Below are positions 24,541 through 34,135 of a stretch of 64,000 nucleotides of DNA, one piece after another (the first letter of the stretch is position 1; each line of letters begins with the position of its first letter). The stretch spans positions 1-64,000 of the forward strand of contig NZ_JADFFK010000025.1 in assembly GCF_015223355.1 (NCBI RefSeq), written 5' to 3'. Source of the DNA: Salipiger mangrovisoli. Lineage in GTDB: Bacteria > Pseudomonadota > Alphaproteobacteria > Rhodobacterales > Rhodobacteraceae. The notes beneath the pieces were generated by a model. That model was not told the origin of the DNA. It worked only from the letters and a program-made list of their open reading frames with translations, and ran no database searches. The position numbers were made by a program, and so were the translations under genes.

Positions 24541-26865
24541 TCAGTCCGGCAGGGTGAAGGCCATCAGGTAGTCGCCGGTCACCGGAGACTGCGCGGAGCC
24601 GCCGACCGACAGAAGGACGTACTCCTTGCCGTTCTCGGGCGAGACATAGACCATCGGCGTCGCGCTGGCGCCGACCGGCAAGGGCATCTTGAGCAGTTCC
24701 TCGCCCGTCGCCGCATCATAGGCCCGCAGGAAGTAATCCTGTGTCCCCGCGAAGAACACCAGGCCGCCGGCGGTCACGGTGGTGCCCGCGTAGCTGGGCA
24801 TGCCCATGGTCATCGGCAGGCCGAGCTTCATGCCGAGAGGGCCAAGTTCGCTGGCGGTGCCCGACGCGACCTGCCAGGCAATCTCGCGCGTGTCCATGTC
24901 GATCGCGGTGACCGTGCCCAGCGGCGGCTGGGTGCAGGGTACACCAAGCGCCGAGGCCCACATGCGAAGCTCGTGACCGTAGGGCGTCCCCTGCATCGGG
25001 GCCAGGCTGTGGCCATCCGGGGTCGCGTCCCGTGTCTTGGTGATCTCGGTGTATTCCTCGCGCGGGATCAGGCGGTGGGCATAGACCATCTGCATGTCGT
25101 TGACGAAGAGCAGGCGATTGACCGGGTCATAAGACGCGCTGCCCCAGTTGAACCCGCCCGAGGGCGCCGGATACTCAAGAGCCCAGTCGGTGCCCGGAGG
25201 GGTGAACTCGCCATCCCAGCGCTGCTGGCGGAAGGCGATCCGGCAAGTCAGCTGGTCGAACATGGTCATGCCCCAGGACTTGGCCTCGGTCAGCTCGCCA
25301 ATGCTGAAGTTCGGCATCCCGACTGAGTAGGGCTGGGTCGGGGCAGGGGTGATGTCCGGGGCGCCGCCGGTCGTCGCCACGGGGCGCTCCTCGATCTCGG
25401 TCAGCGTCGTGCCGTCGCGACGGTCGAAGGTGAAGATCTCGCCGCGCTTGGTCAGCAGCACGAGCGCCGGGACCATCTCGCCCGCGTCGTTCTTCATGTC
25501 GATCAGCGCGGGCTGCGAAGGCAAGTCGAGGTCCCACAGATCGTCATGAACCGTCTGGTAGTGCCAGACCGGACGCCCGGTTGCACCGTTCAGCGCGACG
25601 ATGGCCGTGTTGTAGGGGCGCGATTGCTCCGGCCGGTCCGCCAGCCAGTAGTCGGTGCCCGCGCTGCCCATCGGGGCATAGATCATGTCGAGCTCGGGGT
25701 CGTATGCGGCATGGGTCCACATGTTGGGAGTACCGAGCGTGTAGGTCGTCTCGTCACCGGTCGGTTCGGCAGTGGTCTCCGGGGCGCCCGGATCCCAGGC
25801 CCAGAGCAGTGCGCCCGAGCGGACGTCGAAGGCCCGCACCGCGCCGGAAGGCTCGCCGATCGCCTGGTTGTCCGCGATCCAGCCGCCGACGATGATCTTG
25901 TCGTTCGCAACGAGCGGAGCGGAGGTCTGGAAGTAGTATTGCGGCCCCGTTTCGACCATGCGGTCCCGCAAGTCGACTTCGCCGTTGGTGCCGAAGTCCT
26001 CGCAGAGCGCGCCCGTCGCTGCATCCAGTTCGAACAGGCGGGCGTCGATCGTATTGCCGATGATCCGCTCGTGGCAGGGGGCATCCTCGGGCGTGTCGGC
26101 GTCGAGATGGTAGCCCAGGCCACGGCAGCGCAGGAACCCGACGGCGTCCGCCTTCGGATCATAGGTCCACTTGCCCTCGCCGGTCGTGGCATCGATCGCG
26201 TGGATGACGTTCTCGGGGGTGCAGGAGTACAGCGTATTGTCGATCTGCAGCGGTGTGTTCTGATCGACCTTCCAGGGGTTGGTCTCGTCTCGCCCCGTTT
26301 CGTAGGTCCAGGCGAGCTCGAGCGAGCCCACGTTCTCGCGGTTGATCTGGGTGAAGGGCGAATAGCGGGTGCCCATCGTGTCACGGCTGTAGGCCGTCCA
26401 GTTGAGCGGCGCGTTGTCAGACTCTGCGACGACGAACTCTCCAGGGTCGTTCGGGCTCACGTAGGGGACGTTGATGAAGCCCCTGGCCAGGAAGCCGCCG
26501 AAGGCAAGGATGCCGACAACGCCGGCGGCCAGCAGCCCCTTGCCGACCTTGTCAAACCGCGAGGAGAAAAGAAGCGCGGCGGCGATCGCGAAGCCGAGCG
26601 GAGCAAGAAGGCGCGGGAACCAGCCCCAGTAGTCCGTGCCGACTTCCCAGAAGGACCAGATCAGGGTGACGAGCAGAAGGGCCAGCACGACGCCGGCACC
26701 GCGACGGTCCTGTCGCGCGATCAGATAGGCCGCGACCAGGTATCCCAATCCGGTGAGCGCATAGTACCAGGACCCGCCGGCACCGGCCAGCTTTGCGCCC
26801 AGGACCACCAGGTAAAGCGCTGCAACAGCAAGAATTGCTGCGAAGCACCATCGTAAGAACTTCAT
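24541..26865 (-). CDS. gcd: membrane-bound PQQ-dependent glucose dehydrogenase
   Basis: A 774-residue quinoprotein, close to the 796 residues of E. coli Gcd. Residues 1-115 form about five membrane helices (FLRWCFAAILAVAALYLVVL onward), and the rest is a periplasmic eight-bladed PQQ propeller (TAYSRDTMGTRYSPFTQINR, CRGLGYH, GGWIADNQAIGEPSGAVRAF, FSIGELTEAKSWGMTMFDQL, GTQDYFLRAYDAATGEEL). It oxidises glucose to gluconolactone and passes electrons to ubiquinone. The start at 26865 (MKFLRW) precedes the first helix. PQQ biosynthesis genes are not in the window. The divergent TetR gene at 27218 is the probable regulator. Confidence 0.92.
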   Translation of the reverse strand: MKFLRWCFAAILAVAALYLVVLGAKLAGAGGSWYYALTGLGYLVAAYLIARQDRRGAGVVLALLLVTLIWSFWEVGTDYWGWFPRLLAPLGFAIAAALLFSSRFDKVGKGLLAAGVVGILAFGGFLARGFINVPYVSPNDPGEFVVAESDNAPLNWTAYSRDTMGTRYSPFTQINRENVGSLELAWTYETGRDETNPWKVDQNTPLQIDNTLYSCTPENVIHAIDATTGEGKWTYDPKADAVGFLRCRGLGYHLDADTPEDAPCHERIIGNTIDARLFELDAATGALCEDFGTNGEVDLRDRMVETGPQYYFQTSAPLVANDKIIVGGWIADNQAIGEPSGAVRAFDVRSGALLWAWDPGAPETTAEPTGDETTYTLGTPNMWTHAAYDPELDMIYAPMGSAGTDYWLADRPEQSRPYNTAIVALNGATGRPVWHYQTVHDDLWDLDLPSQPALIDMKNDAGEMVPALVLLTKRGEIFTFDRRDGTTLTEIEERPVATTGGAPDITPAPTQPYSVGMPNFSIGELTEAKSWGMTMFDQLTCRIAFRQQRWDGEFTPPGTDWALEYPAPSGGFNWGSASYDPVNRLLFVNDMQMVYAHRLIPREEYTEITKTRDATPDGHSLAPMQGTPYGHELRMWASALGVPCTQPPLGTVTAIDMDTREIAWQVASGTASELGPLGMKLGLPMTMGMPSYAGTTVTAGGLVFFAGTQDYFLRAYDAATGEELLKMPLPVGASATPMVYVSPENGKEYVLLSVGGSAQSPVTGDYLMAFTLPD

Positions 26866-27151
26866 TGGGTCGGCTACCTTTCCTGTACCAGGCAGATGAC
26901 GCCGGACCTCCAAGCGGGCGCCGAATTTCGGGGGCTTGGAGCGCGGACCGTGGCCGGGACGGTCAATGCATGACACGGCGACCCGAAGGATCGGGGGCGC
27001 CCATCCGAGCCACTGGGCGGGCACGCCTGCGAAGGGGCGCCCGTTCGCGGAGCGACATCTGCGTTCGTTGTGTCGGCGAGGATGTGGCGCCGAGAAACCT
27101 GGTCGCCTGCCCGCCATTGATGTGATTTTATCGAACAGTGCGGAATGCAAT

Positions 27152-27164
27152 CTAACACTGTTAG
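27152..27164. promoter_or_regulatory. TetR-type palindromic operator
   Basis: CTAACA-C-TGTTAG is a perfect 13-base palindrome 53 bases before the TetR start, just before a TTATAT that could be its -10 element. This position suits autorepression. The gcd start is 287 bases away, and the 286 bases before the palindrome (26866-27151) contain no gene; control of gcd from here is inferred. Confidence 0.6.
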
Positions 27165-27217
27165 TCATGCGTTATATTGACGCTACCGCCGCGTCAAGGG
27201 CCACCAGCGAGGATTGA

Positions 27218-27775
27218 ATGGACCGTGATACCGTAATCGAGCAAGGCTTGGCCCTGGCGCATGAGCAGGGCCTCGACGCGTTGAGCCTCAGGACCCTCGC
27301 GACCCGCCTTGGCGTAAAGGCCCCCTCTCTCTATTGGCATGTGGCGAACAAGGGCGATCTTCTGGCTGCCATGGGCGAACGGTTGCTCTGGGACTGCCTC
27401 GGTGAAATTCCGGAGGTCTCGACATGGCAGGATTGGTTGCGCGCATACGGGCGCCAACTCTGGCTGACCCAGTCGACCTTCAGGGATTCCGGCCAGCTGC
27501 TGATGGCTCTGCGCAGCAACGCTGTCGGGTGCGAGCGTGTGAACGCCGAGATCACCTCGCGTCTGGGGGCTTTTGGCGTGCCCCCTGACAACGCCAGGGT
27601 CATGCAATGGTCAGTACAGACACTGATGTGTGGCAGTCTCGCCATCGCGCAGGTGACCTACGCGTCTCCCGCTTCAGTCGAAGCCGCTTCGCTCGACAAT
27701 CTGGAAGCGCTTGTCGCGGGCTGGTCGGCACGCTCGGCAGACGGCTTTCCAAGCACGGACTATCTTTCCGAGTGA
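27218..27775 (+). CDS. TetR-family transcriptional regulator
   Basis: A 185-residue TetR-type repressor. The HTH is in residues about 8-52 (IEQGLALAHEQGLDALSLRT, LATRLGVKAPSLYWHVANKG), with the conserved SLYWHV recognition helix end. The C-terminal ligand domain resembles the TetR_C_1 type (LWLTQSTFRDSGQLLMALR). It is transcribed away from gcd. A 13-base palindrome upstream is its likely site. The ligand is unknown; a link to sugar oxidation is suggested only by position. Confidence 0.85.
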   Translation: MDRDTVIEQGLALAHEQGLDALSLRTLATRLGVKAPSLYWHVANKGDLLAAMGERLLWDCLGEIPEVSTWQDWLRAYGRQLWLTQSTFRDSGQLLMALRSNAVGCERVNAEITSRLGAFGVPPDNARVMQWSVQTLMCGSLAIAQVTYASPASVEAASLDNLEALVAGWSARSADGFPSTDYLSE

Positions 27776-27803
27776 CGCCCTCAGGCTCCAGGCTCATTGA
27801 TTT

Positions 27804-28115
27804 TCAGAGCCAGAAGATACCGGTAGCGGCGCGGGTCATGGCTGAGGAAGACCTTCGGGCATCGGCCCGAGCGGTTTGCGACGCGCCGCCAGTCCCTGAG
27901 CCTGCCAAGCATGATCTTGCTGCGGTTGCTTCGCTTGCAGCGGCGGCGAACATGTCGAGCCGTGCTCCTTCTACGCTTCCGGCCCGGAATGCAAATCCTA
28001 GAGCCCTTGTCTTTGAGGCCGTCTCTGAACCAGTCACCGCCTCGAGCAGCAGGTCGGCCAGCGTGTCGGCACCCAGCTCGAGGAGGTTCTTCTTGTTCAG
28101 AGCCTTGCCTGCCAT
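27804..28115 (-). pseudogene. truncated DUF6880-like protein
   Basis: The first 40 residues (MAGKALNKKNLLELGADTLA, DLLLEAVTGS) match the start of DUF6880-type proteins of unknown function. Those are several hundred residues long; here the frame ends after 103 residues, and the Ala/Ser-rich remainder does not resemble the family. A second minus-strand frame over the same bases (ending at 27781) carries KVFLSHDPRRYRYLLALK, which looks more protein-like than the in-frame tail, so a frameshift is likely. It overlaps nothing and has no partner. Confidence 0.45.
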
Positions 28116-28260
28116 CGGGGTCCTCCTCGTATGCACTAGTCTTGCGCCGGATCATGCGCGCCGCCGCGCGCTTTGCAAGCATGCGCTAGATATGGAAAGG
28201 GCACCCAATGGGCGCCCTACATGTAGATCCCTGGAAAAAACTCAGGTGTCTCTTACACCC

Positions 28261-28572
28261 TCAGTGCGTCCAGGCGCCCCGGCGGTCGACCGCGAAATTT
28301 TCAGCATAGCCGCGGGCGCGGAGGTTGGGTTTGCGCTTGTTGGGCTCGTTCACCTGCGCCTCGATGCCGTTCTCCGCGGCATAGGCCAGTGCGGCCTCTT
28401 TGGTGTCGAACTTCAGCCGCACCTGGCTCTGCGTGTCCGACGAAGAGGTCCAGCCCATCAGCGGGTCGACCTCGCGAGCCGAGGCCGGGAAGAATTCCAG
28501 AACCCAGTCCCTCGTCTTTGCTTGTCCCGAAGACATGGCCGTCTTGGCCGGCTGGTAAATCCGTGCGCGCAT
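28261..28572 (-). CDS. complex I accessory subunit, NDUFS4-type (ETC complex I subunit)
   Basis: A 103-residue soluble protein of the alphaproteobacterial NDUFS4 family, an accessory subunit that sits on the peripheral arm of NADH:quinone oxidoreductase. The family signature is clear: [60 protein letters not shown] and the C-terminal [17 protein letters not shown]. The start at 28572 has a strong AGGAGG leader. It stands alone, away from the nuo operon, as is usual. It is divergent from uvrB. Confidence 0.93.
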   Translation of the reverse strand: MRARIYQPAKTAMSSGQAKTRDWVLEFFPASAREVDPLMGWTSSSDTQSQVRLKFDTKEAALAYAAENGIEAQVNEPNKRKPNLRARGYAENFAVDRRGAWTH

Positions 28573-28688
28573 GGAATCCCTCCTGACATTCATTGGCGTT
28601 ATCGGGAATTTATACTGCCGGGGCAAGAGATCGCGGTGAGGCAGTGCGGCAAATCTTCCGCAACCCTTGCGTCTCGCCCATATTAGAG

Positions 28689-28703
28689 GAACATTCCGTG
28701 AAA
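28689..28703 (+). promoter_or_regulatory. near-consensus SOS box upstream of uvrB
   Basis: GAAC-N7-GAAA lies 101 bases before the uvrB start. The alphaproteobacterial LexA box is GAAC-N7-GAAC, so one base differs. LexA control of uvrB is reasonable but only inferred. Confidence 0.45.
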
Positions 28704-28803
28704 ATGCCCGGCCACCGGGCCTGAGTCCCCGCTGACCCCGATCGAAGCCTCTTGAAACTGCCGCTCGGCGCGACACCTCTTGCACGCGCCCGGAGATGAC
28801 CCC

Positions 28804-31002
28804 ATGCCCTATTCCCATTCCGATAAGTCGATGCCGATGATGCACGCCCCCGCGCCGGACGTCCGGACGCGCGAGAAGCTCGAGGGCGGCATCAGCTTCC
28901 GCATGCAAACCGAATTCTTGCCCGCGGGCGACCAGCCGACAGCCATCGCGGAACTGGCGCAGGGGGTGCGGGACGGCGAGCGCAGCCAGGTGCTGCTCGG
29001 GGCCACCGGCACCGGCAAGACCTTCACCATGGCCAAGATCATCGAGGAAACGCAGCGCCCGGCGATCATCCTCGCCCCCAACAAGACGCTGGCGGCGCAG
29101 CTCTACGGCGAGTTCAAGGGCTTCTTCCCGGACAACGCGGTGGAATACTTCGTGTCCTACTACGACTACTACCAGCCCGAGGCCTACGTGCCGCGCTCGG
29201 ACACCTACATCGAGAAGGAAAGCCAGATCAACGAGCAGATCGACCGGATGCGCCACTCGGCGACCCGGGCGCTGCTCGAGCGCGACGACGTGATCATCGT
29301 CGCCTCGGTCTCCTGCATCTACGGCATCGGCTCGGTCGAGACCTACGGCGCGATGACCCAGGACCTGCACGCCGGCAGCGAATACGACCAGCGCAAGATC
29401 ATCGCCGATCTGGTGGCGCAGCAGTACCGCCGCAACGACGCGGGCTTTTCGCGCGGGGCGTTCCGGGTGCGCGGCGACTCCCTGGAGATTTGGCCCGCCC
29501 ACCTCGAGGACCGGGCCTGGAAGCTGTCCTTCTTCGGCGAGGAGCTGGAGAGCATCACCGAGTTCGACCCGCTGACCGGCGAGAAGACCGGCAGCTTCGA
29601 GCGCATCCGCGTCTACGCCAACTCGCACTACGTGACGCCGAAGCCGACAATGCAGCAGGCGGTCATCCAGATCAAAAAGGAGCTGCGCCAGCGGCTCGAC
29701 CAGCTCGTCGCCGAGGGCAAGCTGCTGGAGGCGCAGCGGCTCGAGCAGCGCACCAACTTCGACATCGAGATGCTCGAGGCGACGGGCGTGTGCAACGGCA
29801 TCGAGAATTACTCGCGCTACCTGACGGGCCGGGCGCCGGGCGAGCCGCCGCCCACGCTTTTCGAGTTCATCCCGGATCACGCCATCGTCTTCGCCGATGA
29901 GAGCCACGTTTCGGTTCCGCAGATCGGCGCCATGTACAAGGGCGACTACCGGCGCAAGTTCACCCTGGCCGAGCACGGCTTCCGGCTGCCGTCCTGCATG
30001 GACAACCGCCCGCTCAAGTTCGAGGAATGGGACGCCATGCGCCCGCAGTCGGTCTTCGTCTCGGCGACCCCGTCGAACTGGGAGCTGGAGCAGGCGGGCG
30101 GGGTCTTTGCGGAACAGGTGATCCGCCCGACGGGCCTTCTGGACCCGATGGTCGAAATCCGCCCGGTGAAGACACAAGTGGACGACCTGTTGGACGAAAT
30201 CCGGCGGGTGACGGCAAAGGGCTACCGCACGCTCTGCACCGTGCTCACCAAGCGGATGGCCGAGGACCTGACCGAATACCTGCACGAGCAGGGGATCAAA
30301 GTGCGCTACATGCACTCGGATATCGATACCATTGAGCGCATCGAGATCCTGCGCGATCTGCGGCTCGGGGCGTTTGACGTGCTGGTCGGGATCAACCTTC
30401 TGCGCGAGGGGCTCGACATTCCCGAATGCGGGCTCGTGGCCATTCTCGATGCCGACAAGGAAGGTTTCCTGCGCTCCGAGACCTCGCTGATCCAGACCAT
30501 CGGCCGCGCCGCGCGAAATGCCGACGGGCGGGTGATCATGTACGCCGACCGCGTCACCGGCTCGATGGAGCGGGCGCTGGCCGAGACCGAGCGGCGGCGT
30601 GAAAAGCAGGTCGCCTACAACGAGGAACACGGCATCACCCCGGCGACGGTGAAGAAGAACGTCGACGACATCCTCGCCGGTCTCTACCAGGGCGACGTCG
30701 ACATGAACCGGGTCACCGCCACGATCGAGTCCAAGCACCAGGGCTCGAACCTGACGGCGGTGCTCGACGGGCTGCGCACCGACATGCGCAAGGCGGCCGA
30801 GAACCTCGAGTTCGAGGAGGCCGCGCGGCTGCGCGACGAGATCAAGCGGCTCGAAGCGGTCGACCTGGCGATCCACGACGACCCTCTGGCGCGGCAGTCG
30901 GCGGTCGAGGCGGCCTCGGAGGCAGCGGTGAAGACTCGCGGCCGCTCGACTGCCGGGCGCCCTGGCCAGCATGGCGGCAATGTAAAGCGACGCAAGCGGT
31001 GA
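28804..31002 (+). CDS. uvrB: excinuclease ABC subunit B (UvrB)
   Basis: A 732-residue nucleotide excision repair helicase, which verifies damage after UvrA loading and recruits UvrC. Present are the Walker A motif ([12 protein letters not shown]), the beta-hairpin [20 protein letters not shown], motif II in [20 protein letters not shown], motif VI ([10 protein letters not shown]) and the C-terminal UVR coiled-coil ([20 protein letters not shown]). A further 50 residues form a basic tail ([20 protein letters not shown]). The start at 28804 has GGAG 8 bases upstream. A strong terminator follows at 31034. Confidence 0.97.
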   Translation: MPYSHSDKSMPMMHAPAPDVRTREKLEGGISFRMQTEFLPAGDQPTAIAELAQGVRDGERSQVLLGATGTGKTFTMAKIIEETQRPAIILAPNKTLAAQLYGEFKGFFPDNAVEYFVSYYDYYQPEAYVPRSDTYIEKESQINEQIDRMRHSATRALLERDDVIIVASVSCIYGIGSVETYGAMTQDLHAGSEYDQRKIIADLVAQQYRRNDAGFSRGAFRVRGDSLEIWPAHLEDRAWKLSFFGEELESITEFDPLTGEKTGSFERIRVYANSHYVTPKPTMQQAVIQIKKELRQRLDQLVAEGKLLEAQRLEQRTNFDIEMLEATGVCNGIENYSRYLTGRAPGEPPPTLFEFIPDHAIVFADESHVSVPQIGAMYKGDYRRKFTLAEHGFRLPSCMDNRPLKFEEWDAMRPQSVFVSATPSNWELEQAGGVFAEQVIRPTGLLDPMVEIRPVKTQVDDLLDEIRRVTAKGYRTLCTVLTKRMAEDLTEYLHEQGIKVRYMHSDIDTIERIEILRDLRLGAFDVLVGINLLREGLDIPECGLVAILDADKEGFLRSETSLIQTIGRAARNADGRVIMYADRVTGSMERALAETERRREKQVAYNEEHGITPATVKKNVDDILAGLYQGDVDMNRVTATIESKHQGSNLTAVLDGLRTDMRKAAENLEFEEAARLRDEIKRLEAVDLAIHDDPLARQSAVEAASEAAVKTRGRSTAGRPGQHGGNVKRRKR

Positions 31003-31033
31003 GCCTTGCCTGGCATTGAACCGACGGACGGCA

Positions 31034-31070
31034 AAAAGCCCCTCTCCACATTCGGTGAAGAGGGGCTTTT
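31034..31070. terminator. bidirectional terminator after uvrB
   Basis: AAAAGCCCCTCT and AGAGGGGCTTTT form a perfect 12-bp stem with a 13-base loop and A/T tails on both sides. It serves uvrB (+) and the small gene that converges from 31383 (-). Confidence 0.85.
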
Positions 31071-31089
31071 CCGTCTTGTAAGGCAGCGA

Positions 31090-31383
31090 TCAGCTGTCGT
31101 TCTTTTCGTCCGGCGGGGTGACCTCGATGTTCGGCAGGGTGACCTCGGCCTCCTTGGTGTCGACCTCGACGTCGACATCCGGCACGGTCACGCTCTCGGT
31201 CTTGGTTCCGACCTCTACAGAACCGACCTCGGCATCAACCTCGGGCAGTTCACCGCCATCGACCGAGACGTCCACGTCGGGCAGGCGGCCCTCCTTGGTG
31301 ACGTCGAAGTCGATCATGTAGGCTCCGACGCCGATGACGACGGCGGCAGCGGCGACGAGGGCAACGATGGATCCGGTACGCAT
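31090..31383 (-). CDS. small membrane-anchored acidic protein with PDVDV-type repeats
   Basis: A 97-residue protein. One N-terminal helix (GSIVALVAAAAVVIGVGAYM) acts as a signal anchor. The rest is a strongly acidic periplasmic tail built of short repeats: LPDVDVSVDG, LPEVDAEVGS, VPDVDVEVDT, LPNIEVTPPD, each about 15-20 residues apart. No family is known to me beyond similar hypothetical proteins in roseobacters. Val/Asp alternation suggests an extended beta-type or unstructured polymer. It ends 19 bases from the shared terminator. Confidence 0.7.
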   Translation of the reverse strand: MRTGSIVALVAAAAVVIGVGAYMIDFDVTKEGRLPDVDVSVDGGELPEVDAEVGSVEVGTKTESVTVPDVDVEVDTKEAEVTLPNIEVTPPDEKNDS

Positions 31384-31523
31384 GTTCAGTTCCCTTCCGT
31401 TTTTGTCCGGCGCTGTGTTGCGCCGTGATGTTCGGTAAAGGAACCGTGAGATGGGCTTGATGGTTCCGAAAATATTGTCCGGAACCAACGCCTTATATTG
31501 TGCGTTCTTAGCCGCGGCAGCGG

Positions 31524-31796
31524 TCAGCCGCAGAACACCCGCAGGATCTGACCGGCGCTGTCGGTCTCGATGTTCATCCGGTCCATGCGGAAATCCATCG
31601 TCATGGGCTGGTTCGGCCCGAGAATTCGCAGCTTGTCCCCGGCGGTGAGGCCCAGTTCCTCCACCGGCTGACCGATGTGAGTCTGGTAGGCCGCCGCGCC
31701 GCAGGTGTCGGCCCCGGTCTCGGTTTCGGTCTCGGCTTCGCTGCACCCGGCAATGCCGGCACAGAGCCCCAGCATGATCGTGATCCGTCCCATCAT
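31524..31796 (-). CDS. I78-type peptidase inhibitor lipoprotein
   Basis: A 90-residue exported lipoprotein: the lipobox LCAGIAGC is followed by a flexible Glu/Thr linker (SEAETETETGAD), then a small domain of the I78 inhibitor family (AYQTHIGQPVEELGL; RMDRMNIETDSAGQILRVFCG). The terminal GQILRVFCG is the family's reactive-site end. It is expected to protect the periplasm from subtilisin- or chymotrypsin-like proteases. A start three bases downstream is equally possible. Confidence 0.8.
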   Translation of the reverse strand: MMGRITIMLGLCAGIAGCSEAETETETGADTCGAAAYQTHIGQPVEELGLTAGDKLRILGPNQPMTMDFRMDRMNIETDSAGQILRVFCG

Positions 31797-31915
31797 GGTC
31801 TTTCTCCTTTGCTCGACTTGTCAGTCAGATAGGTCACGCGAACGTGCGTCTCAACCGTCTGGCCGCGCGAATGAGCGACTCGACCCAATTGCGGATCGGG
31901 GGTAGCATTTTCGTC

Positions 31916-32326
31916 ATGCGCCAGATCGTTCTCGCCTCGCTTCTCGGACTCGCCGCTTGCAGCACGCCCTACGAGCGCTGCAACCGCGATGCCGCGAACC
32001 TTTACAGCCAGGCGATGCGGGAGCGGGCAGAGATCGCCAAGGACCTGGCCCGCGGATTCACCTACAGCACCGAGTGGGAAACCCGTCTGCGCTGGGACGT
32101 CTGCGGCAGCCATCACGGGTATCTGCACTATTGCTGGCGCCACGACACCGAGCCGGTGACCCGCCGGGTTCCGATCAATGCCGAGGAACTGCGCCGTCGC
32201 GATGCAGCGCTCGAAGAGCAGATCCCGCAGCTGCGGCGCGACGCGGCGGCGGGCCAGTCGGAGTGCCGCAAACGCTACCCGGCCGAGGTCGAGGCAGCGC
32301 TTCCGGCATCCTCCAGCAAGGGCTGA
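31916..32326 (+). CDS. hypothetical lipoprotein
   Basis: A 136-residue protein with a signal peptide ending in a lipobox (MRQIVLASLLGLAACST). The mature part is helical, Arg/Glu-rich and has four more Cys (YERCNRDA, WDVCGSHHGYLHYCWRHDTE, SECRKRY). I do not recognise the family. The start at 31916 is chosen because it begins the signal peptide; the frame stays open 24 codons upstream. It converges on the HdeD-like gene. Confidence 0.65.
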   Translation: MRQIVLASLLGLAACSTPYERCNRDAANLYSQAMRERAEIAKDLARGFTYSTEWETRLRWDVCGSHHGYLHYCWRHDTEPVTRRVPINAEELRRRDAALEEQIPQLRRDAAAGQSECRKRYPAEVEAALPASSSKG

Positions 32327-32355
32327 ACCGGCAGGCCGAAAGGCAGGGCGCCAGT

Positions 32356-32892
32356 TCAGGCGGCGGGCTTCCGCAGCTCGGGATGTTGTTTCAGCACCAG
32401 TCCGAAGGCGACCATCGCAACGCCGGTCGAGAGCAGTTCCACCGAGAGCAGCACGCCCAGCACCACTGCGGCCGAGGAAGGGAAGTTGGTGAAGATCATG
32501 ATCGCCAGCACCACCGAGATCGCACCGCTGATGATCATCAGCATCTTGTAGCGGCTCTCGGTGACGGAGAAGGCGTAGATCACCTTTGCCACGCCGCTGA
32601 CCAGGAACAGGATGGCCGCAACCAGGGTCAGCGAGATCAGGCCCTCGAGCGGATTGGCCAGGAAGCTGATGCCGAGCCAGAGGTAGATGATCGTCATCAG
32701 GATGGCGAGCAGACGTTCCTTCATGCGCGTGACGCGGAAGATGCTGATCGCCTGGATCACGCCGATGATCAGGAAGAACCAGGCGACGATGGTTTGCGCC
32801 GCCACCGAGGCGGCGAAGGGGTTGAGAAGCGCGACCACCCCGCCGACGATGCTCGCGATACCGAGGATAACCCAGGTGAGCCAATGCTGCAT
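32356..32892 (-). CDS. HdeD-family membrane protein (DUF308)
   Basis: A 178-residue protein with six predicted membrane helices in three pairs, as in E. coli HdeD (acid-stress membrane protein). Motifs are WVILGIASIVGGVVALLNPF, WFFLIIGVIQAISIFRV, LWLGISFLANPLEGLISLTL and VELLSTGVAMVAFGLVLK. HdeD protects against organic acids in dense cultures of E. coli; a similar role here is inferred. The start at 32892 has AAGGA 8 bases upstream. Confidence 0.85.
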   Translation of the reverse strand: MQHWLTWVILGIASIVGGVVALLNPFAASVAAQTIVAWFFLIIGVIQAISIFRVTRMKERLLAILMTIIYLWLGISFLANPLEGLISLTLVAAILFLVSGVAKVIYAFSVTESRYKMLMIISGAISVVLAIMIFTNFPSSAAVVLGVLLSVELLSTGVAMVAFGLVLKQHPELRKPAA

Positions 32893-32962
32893 TTCCAAAT
32901 TCCTTCGATGCCAGCCGGTCAAATTCCGGTGACACGACGGTGCGCCTGTACCCCCCTTCGTG

Positions 32963-34066
32963 TCAACTATCTGTTAACACTTGCGAAGAGTCCTCGGTGA
33001 CGCCGGGCCGGGTTGGCCCGTCCACGCGCTCGGCGAGCAGCAGCGCAAGCCAGCGGGTTTTCTCGAAACTGGCGAGGACGATGGCGAGGATCGAGGTCAG
33101 CGGCACGGCGAGGATCGCGCCGGGGATGCCCCAGAGCGTCGTCCAGAGCGCCAGCGCCAGCAGCACCACGAAGGGGCTCAGGTTGAGTTGCCGCCCGATC
33201 AGCCGCGGCTCGACGATGTTTCCGAGCGTGACCTGGATCGCGGTCAGCGCCGCGCCGAGTCCCACGGTCAGCCCGATGGAGCCGAACTGCGCCAGTGACA
33301 GCGCGACGGGAAAGGCCACCGCCAGCAGCGAGCCGACGTAGGGGATGTAATTCAGAACCCCGATCACCACTGCCCAGAACAGCGCGAAATCCACGTTGAA
33401 AGCCCAGAGGATGGCGTAAGAGACCGCGCCCAGCACGACGTTGATCAGCGTCTTGAAGGCGAGGTACCGGCTGATCTTGTCGTTGATCGCACCGACCACG
33501 GCGAGCACCCGCGCGCTTTGTTCCGGGGACTTCAGCCCGGCGCTCAGGCGGCGCTGGAACGAACGCCGCTCGGCCGTGATAAAGGCGGCGTAGATGATCA
33601 CCATCAGCACGACCGAACCAAGGTTGGTAAAGCCGCCCAGAACCGCCAGAGAGAACCTTCGCAGATCGATCCGACCGATGGTCTCGGCGGTGACGCGATC
33701 CCAAAGAACGTCGTCCTCGAAATGGAAATAGGCACCGATCCCGTCGACCATGGTGCGCAGGTTCTCCTCGTAGGTCGGGGCGACGGACATGATGTCACGC
33801 ACGGTGGCCGAGAAGACGGCCGCCAGGACGAAGACCACGGCGGCGGCGCAAATCAGGAGCAGCAGGCGCAACACGCCAAAGGGCAGACGTCCAAGGATCG
33901 GCAGGCGGCGCAGGGCTCCCGCCACGGATTCCAGCAGGTAGACCAGGATCGTAGCGGTGACGATCGGCAGCAGGATATTGCGGCCGAGCACAAGCAATGT
34001 TCCGGCCGCGAGCACGAAGACGGTGGACAGCACGAGCGTCTGGAACGGGGTGTCCTTCATCGTCAA
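32963..34066 (-). CDS. AI-2E family transporter (UPF0118/PerM-like)
   Basis: A 367-residue membrane protein of the AI-2E exporter family, with eight predicted helices and the large extracytoplasmic loop (about residues 75-150) typical of PerM-like proteins. Motifs include LGRNILLPIVTATILVYLLE, LNYIPYVGSLLAVAFPVALS and VEPRLIGRQLNLSPFVVLLA. Many members are not quorum exporters but Na+/H+ or undefined transporters. The TTG at 34066 is used because an AGAGGA lies 7 bases before it; the ATG two codons later lies 13 bases away. It ends 70 bases from the HdeD-like start. Confidence 0.85.
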   Translation of the reverse strand: MTMKDTPFQTLVLSTVFVLAAGTLLVLGRNILLPIVTATILVYLLESVAGALRRLPILGRLPFGVLRLLLLICAAAVVFVLAAVFSATVRDIMSVAPTYEENLRTMVDGIGAYFHFEDDVLWDRVTAETIGRIDLRRFSLAVLGGFTNLGSVVLMVIIYAAFITAERRSFQRRLSAGLKSPEQSARVLAVVGAINDKISRYLAFKTLINVVLGAVSYAILWAFNVDFALFWAVVIGVLNYIPYVGSLLAVAFPVALSLAQFGSIGLTVGLGAALTAIQVTLGNIVEPRLIGRQLNLSPFVVLLALALWTTLWGIPGAILAVPLTSILAIVLASFEKTRWLALLLAERVDGPTRPGVTEDSSQVLTDS

Positions 34067-34135
34067 CGGATCATCCTCTTGGCACGGTTCGCCGGAGTGG
34101 GGACGAAGTCGGCCGGGATGTCAACGCGGCGGGGT

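Noticed and set aside
28199-28217. GGGCACCC-AAT-GGGCGCCC as a terminator
   Set aside because: The stem is interrupted by an A-C mismatch, is short and has no T-run; neighbouring genes do not clearly end there.
28573-30972. A 900-codon minus-strand frame opposite uvrB
   Set aside because: Only its final 103 codons (28261-28572) are a real gene; the rest is antisense to uvrB with no motif.
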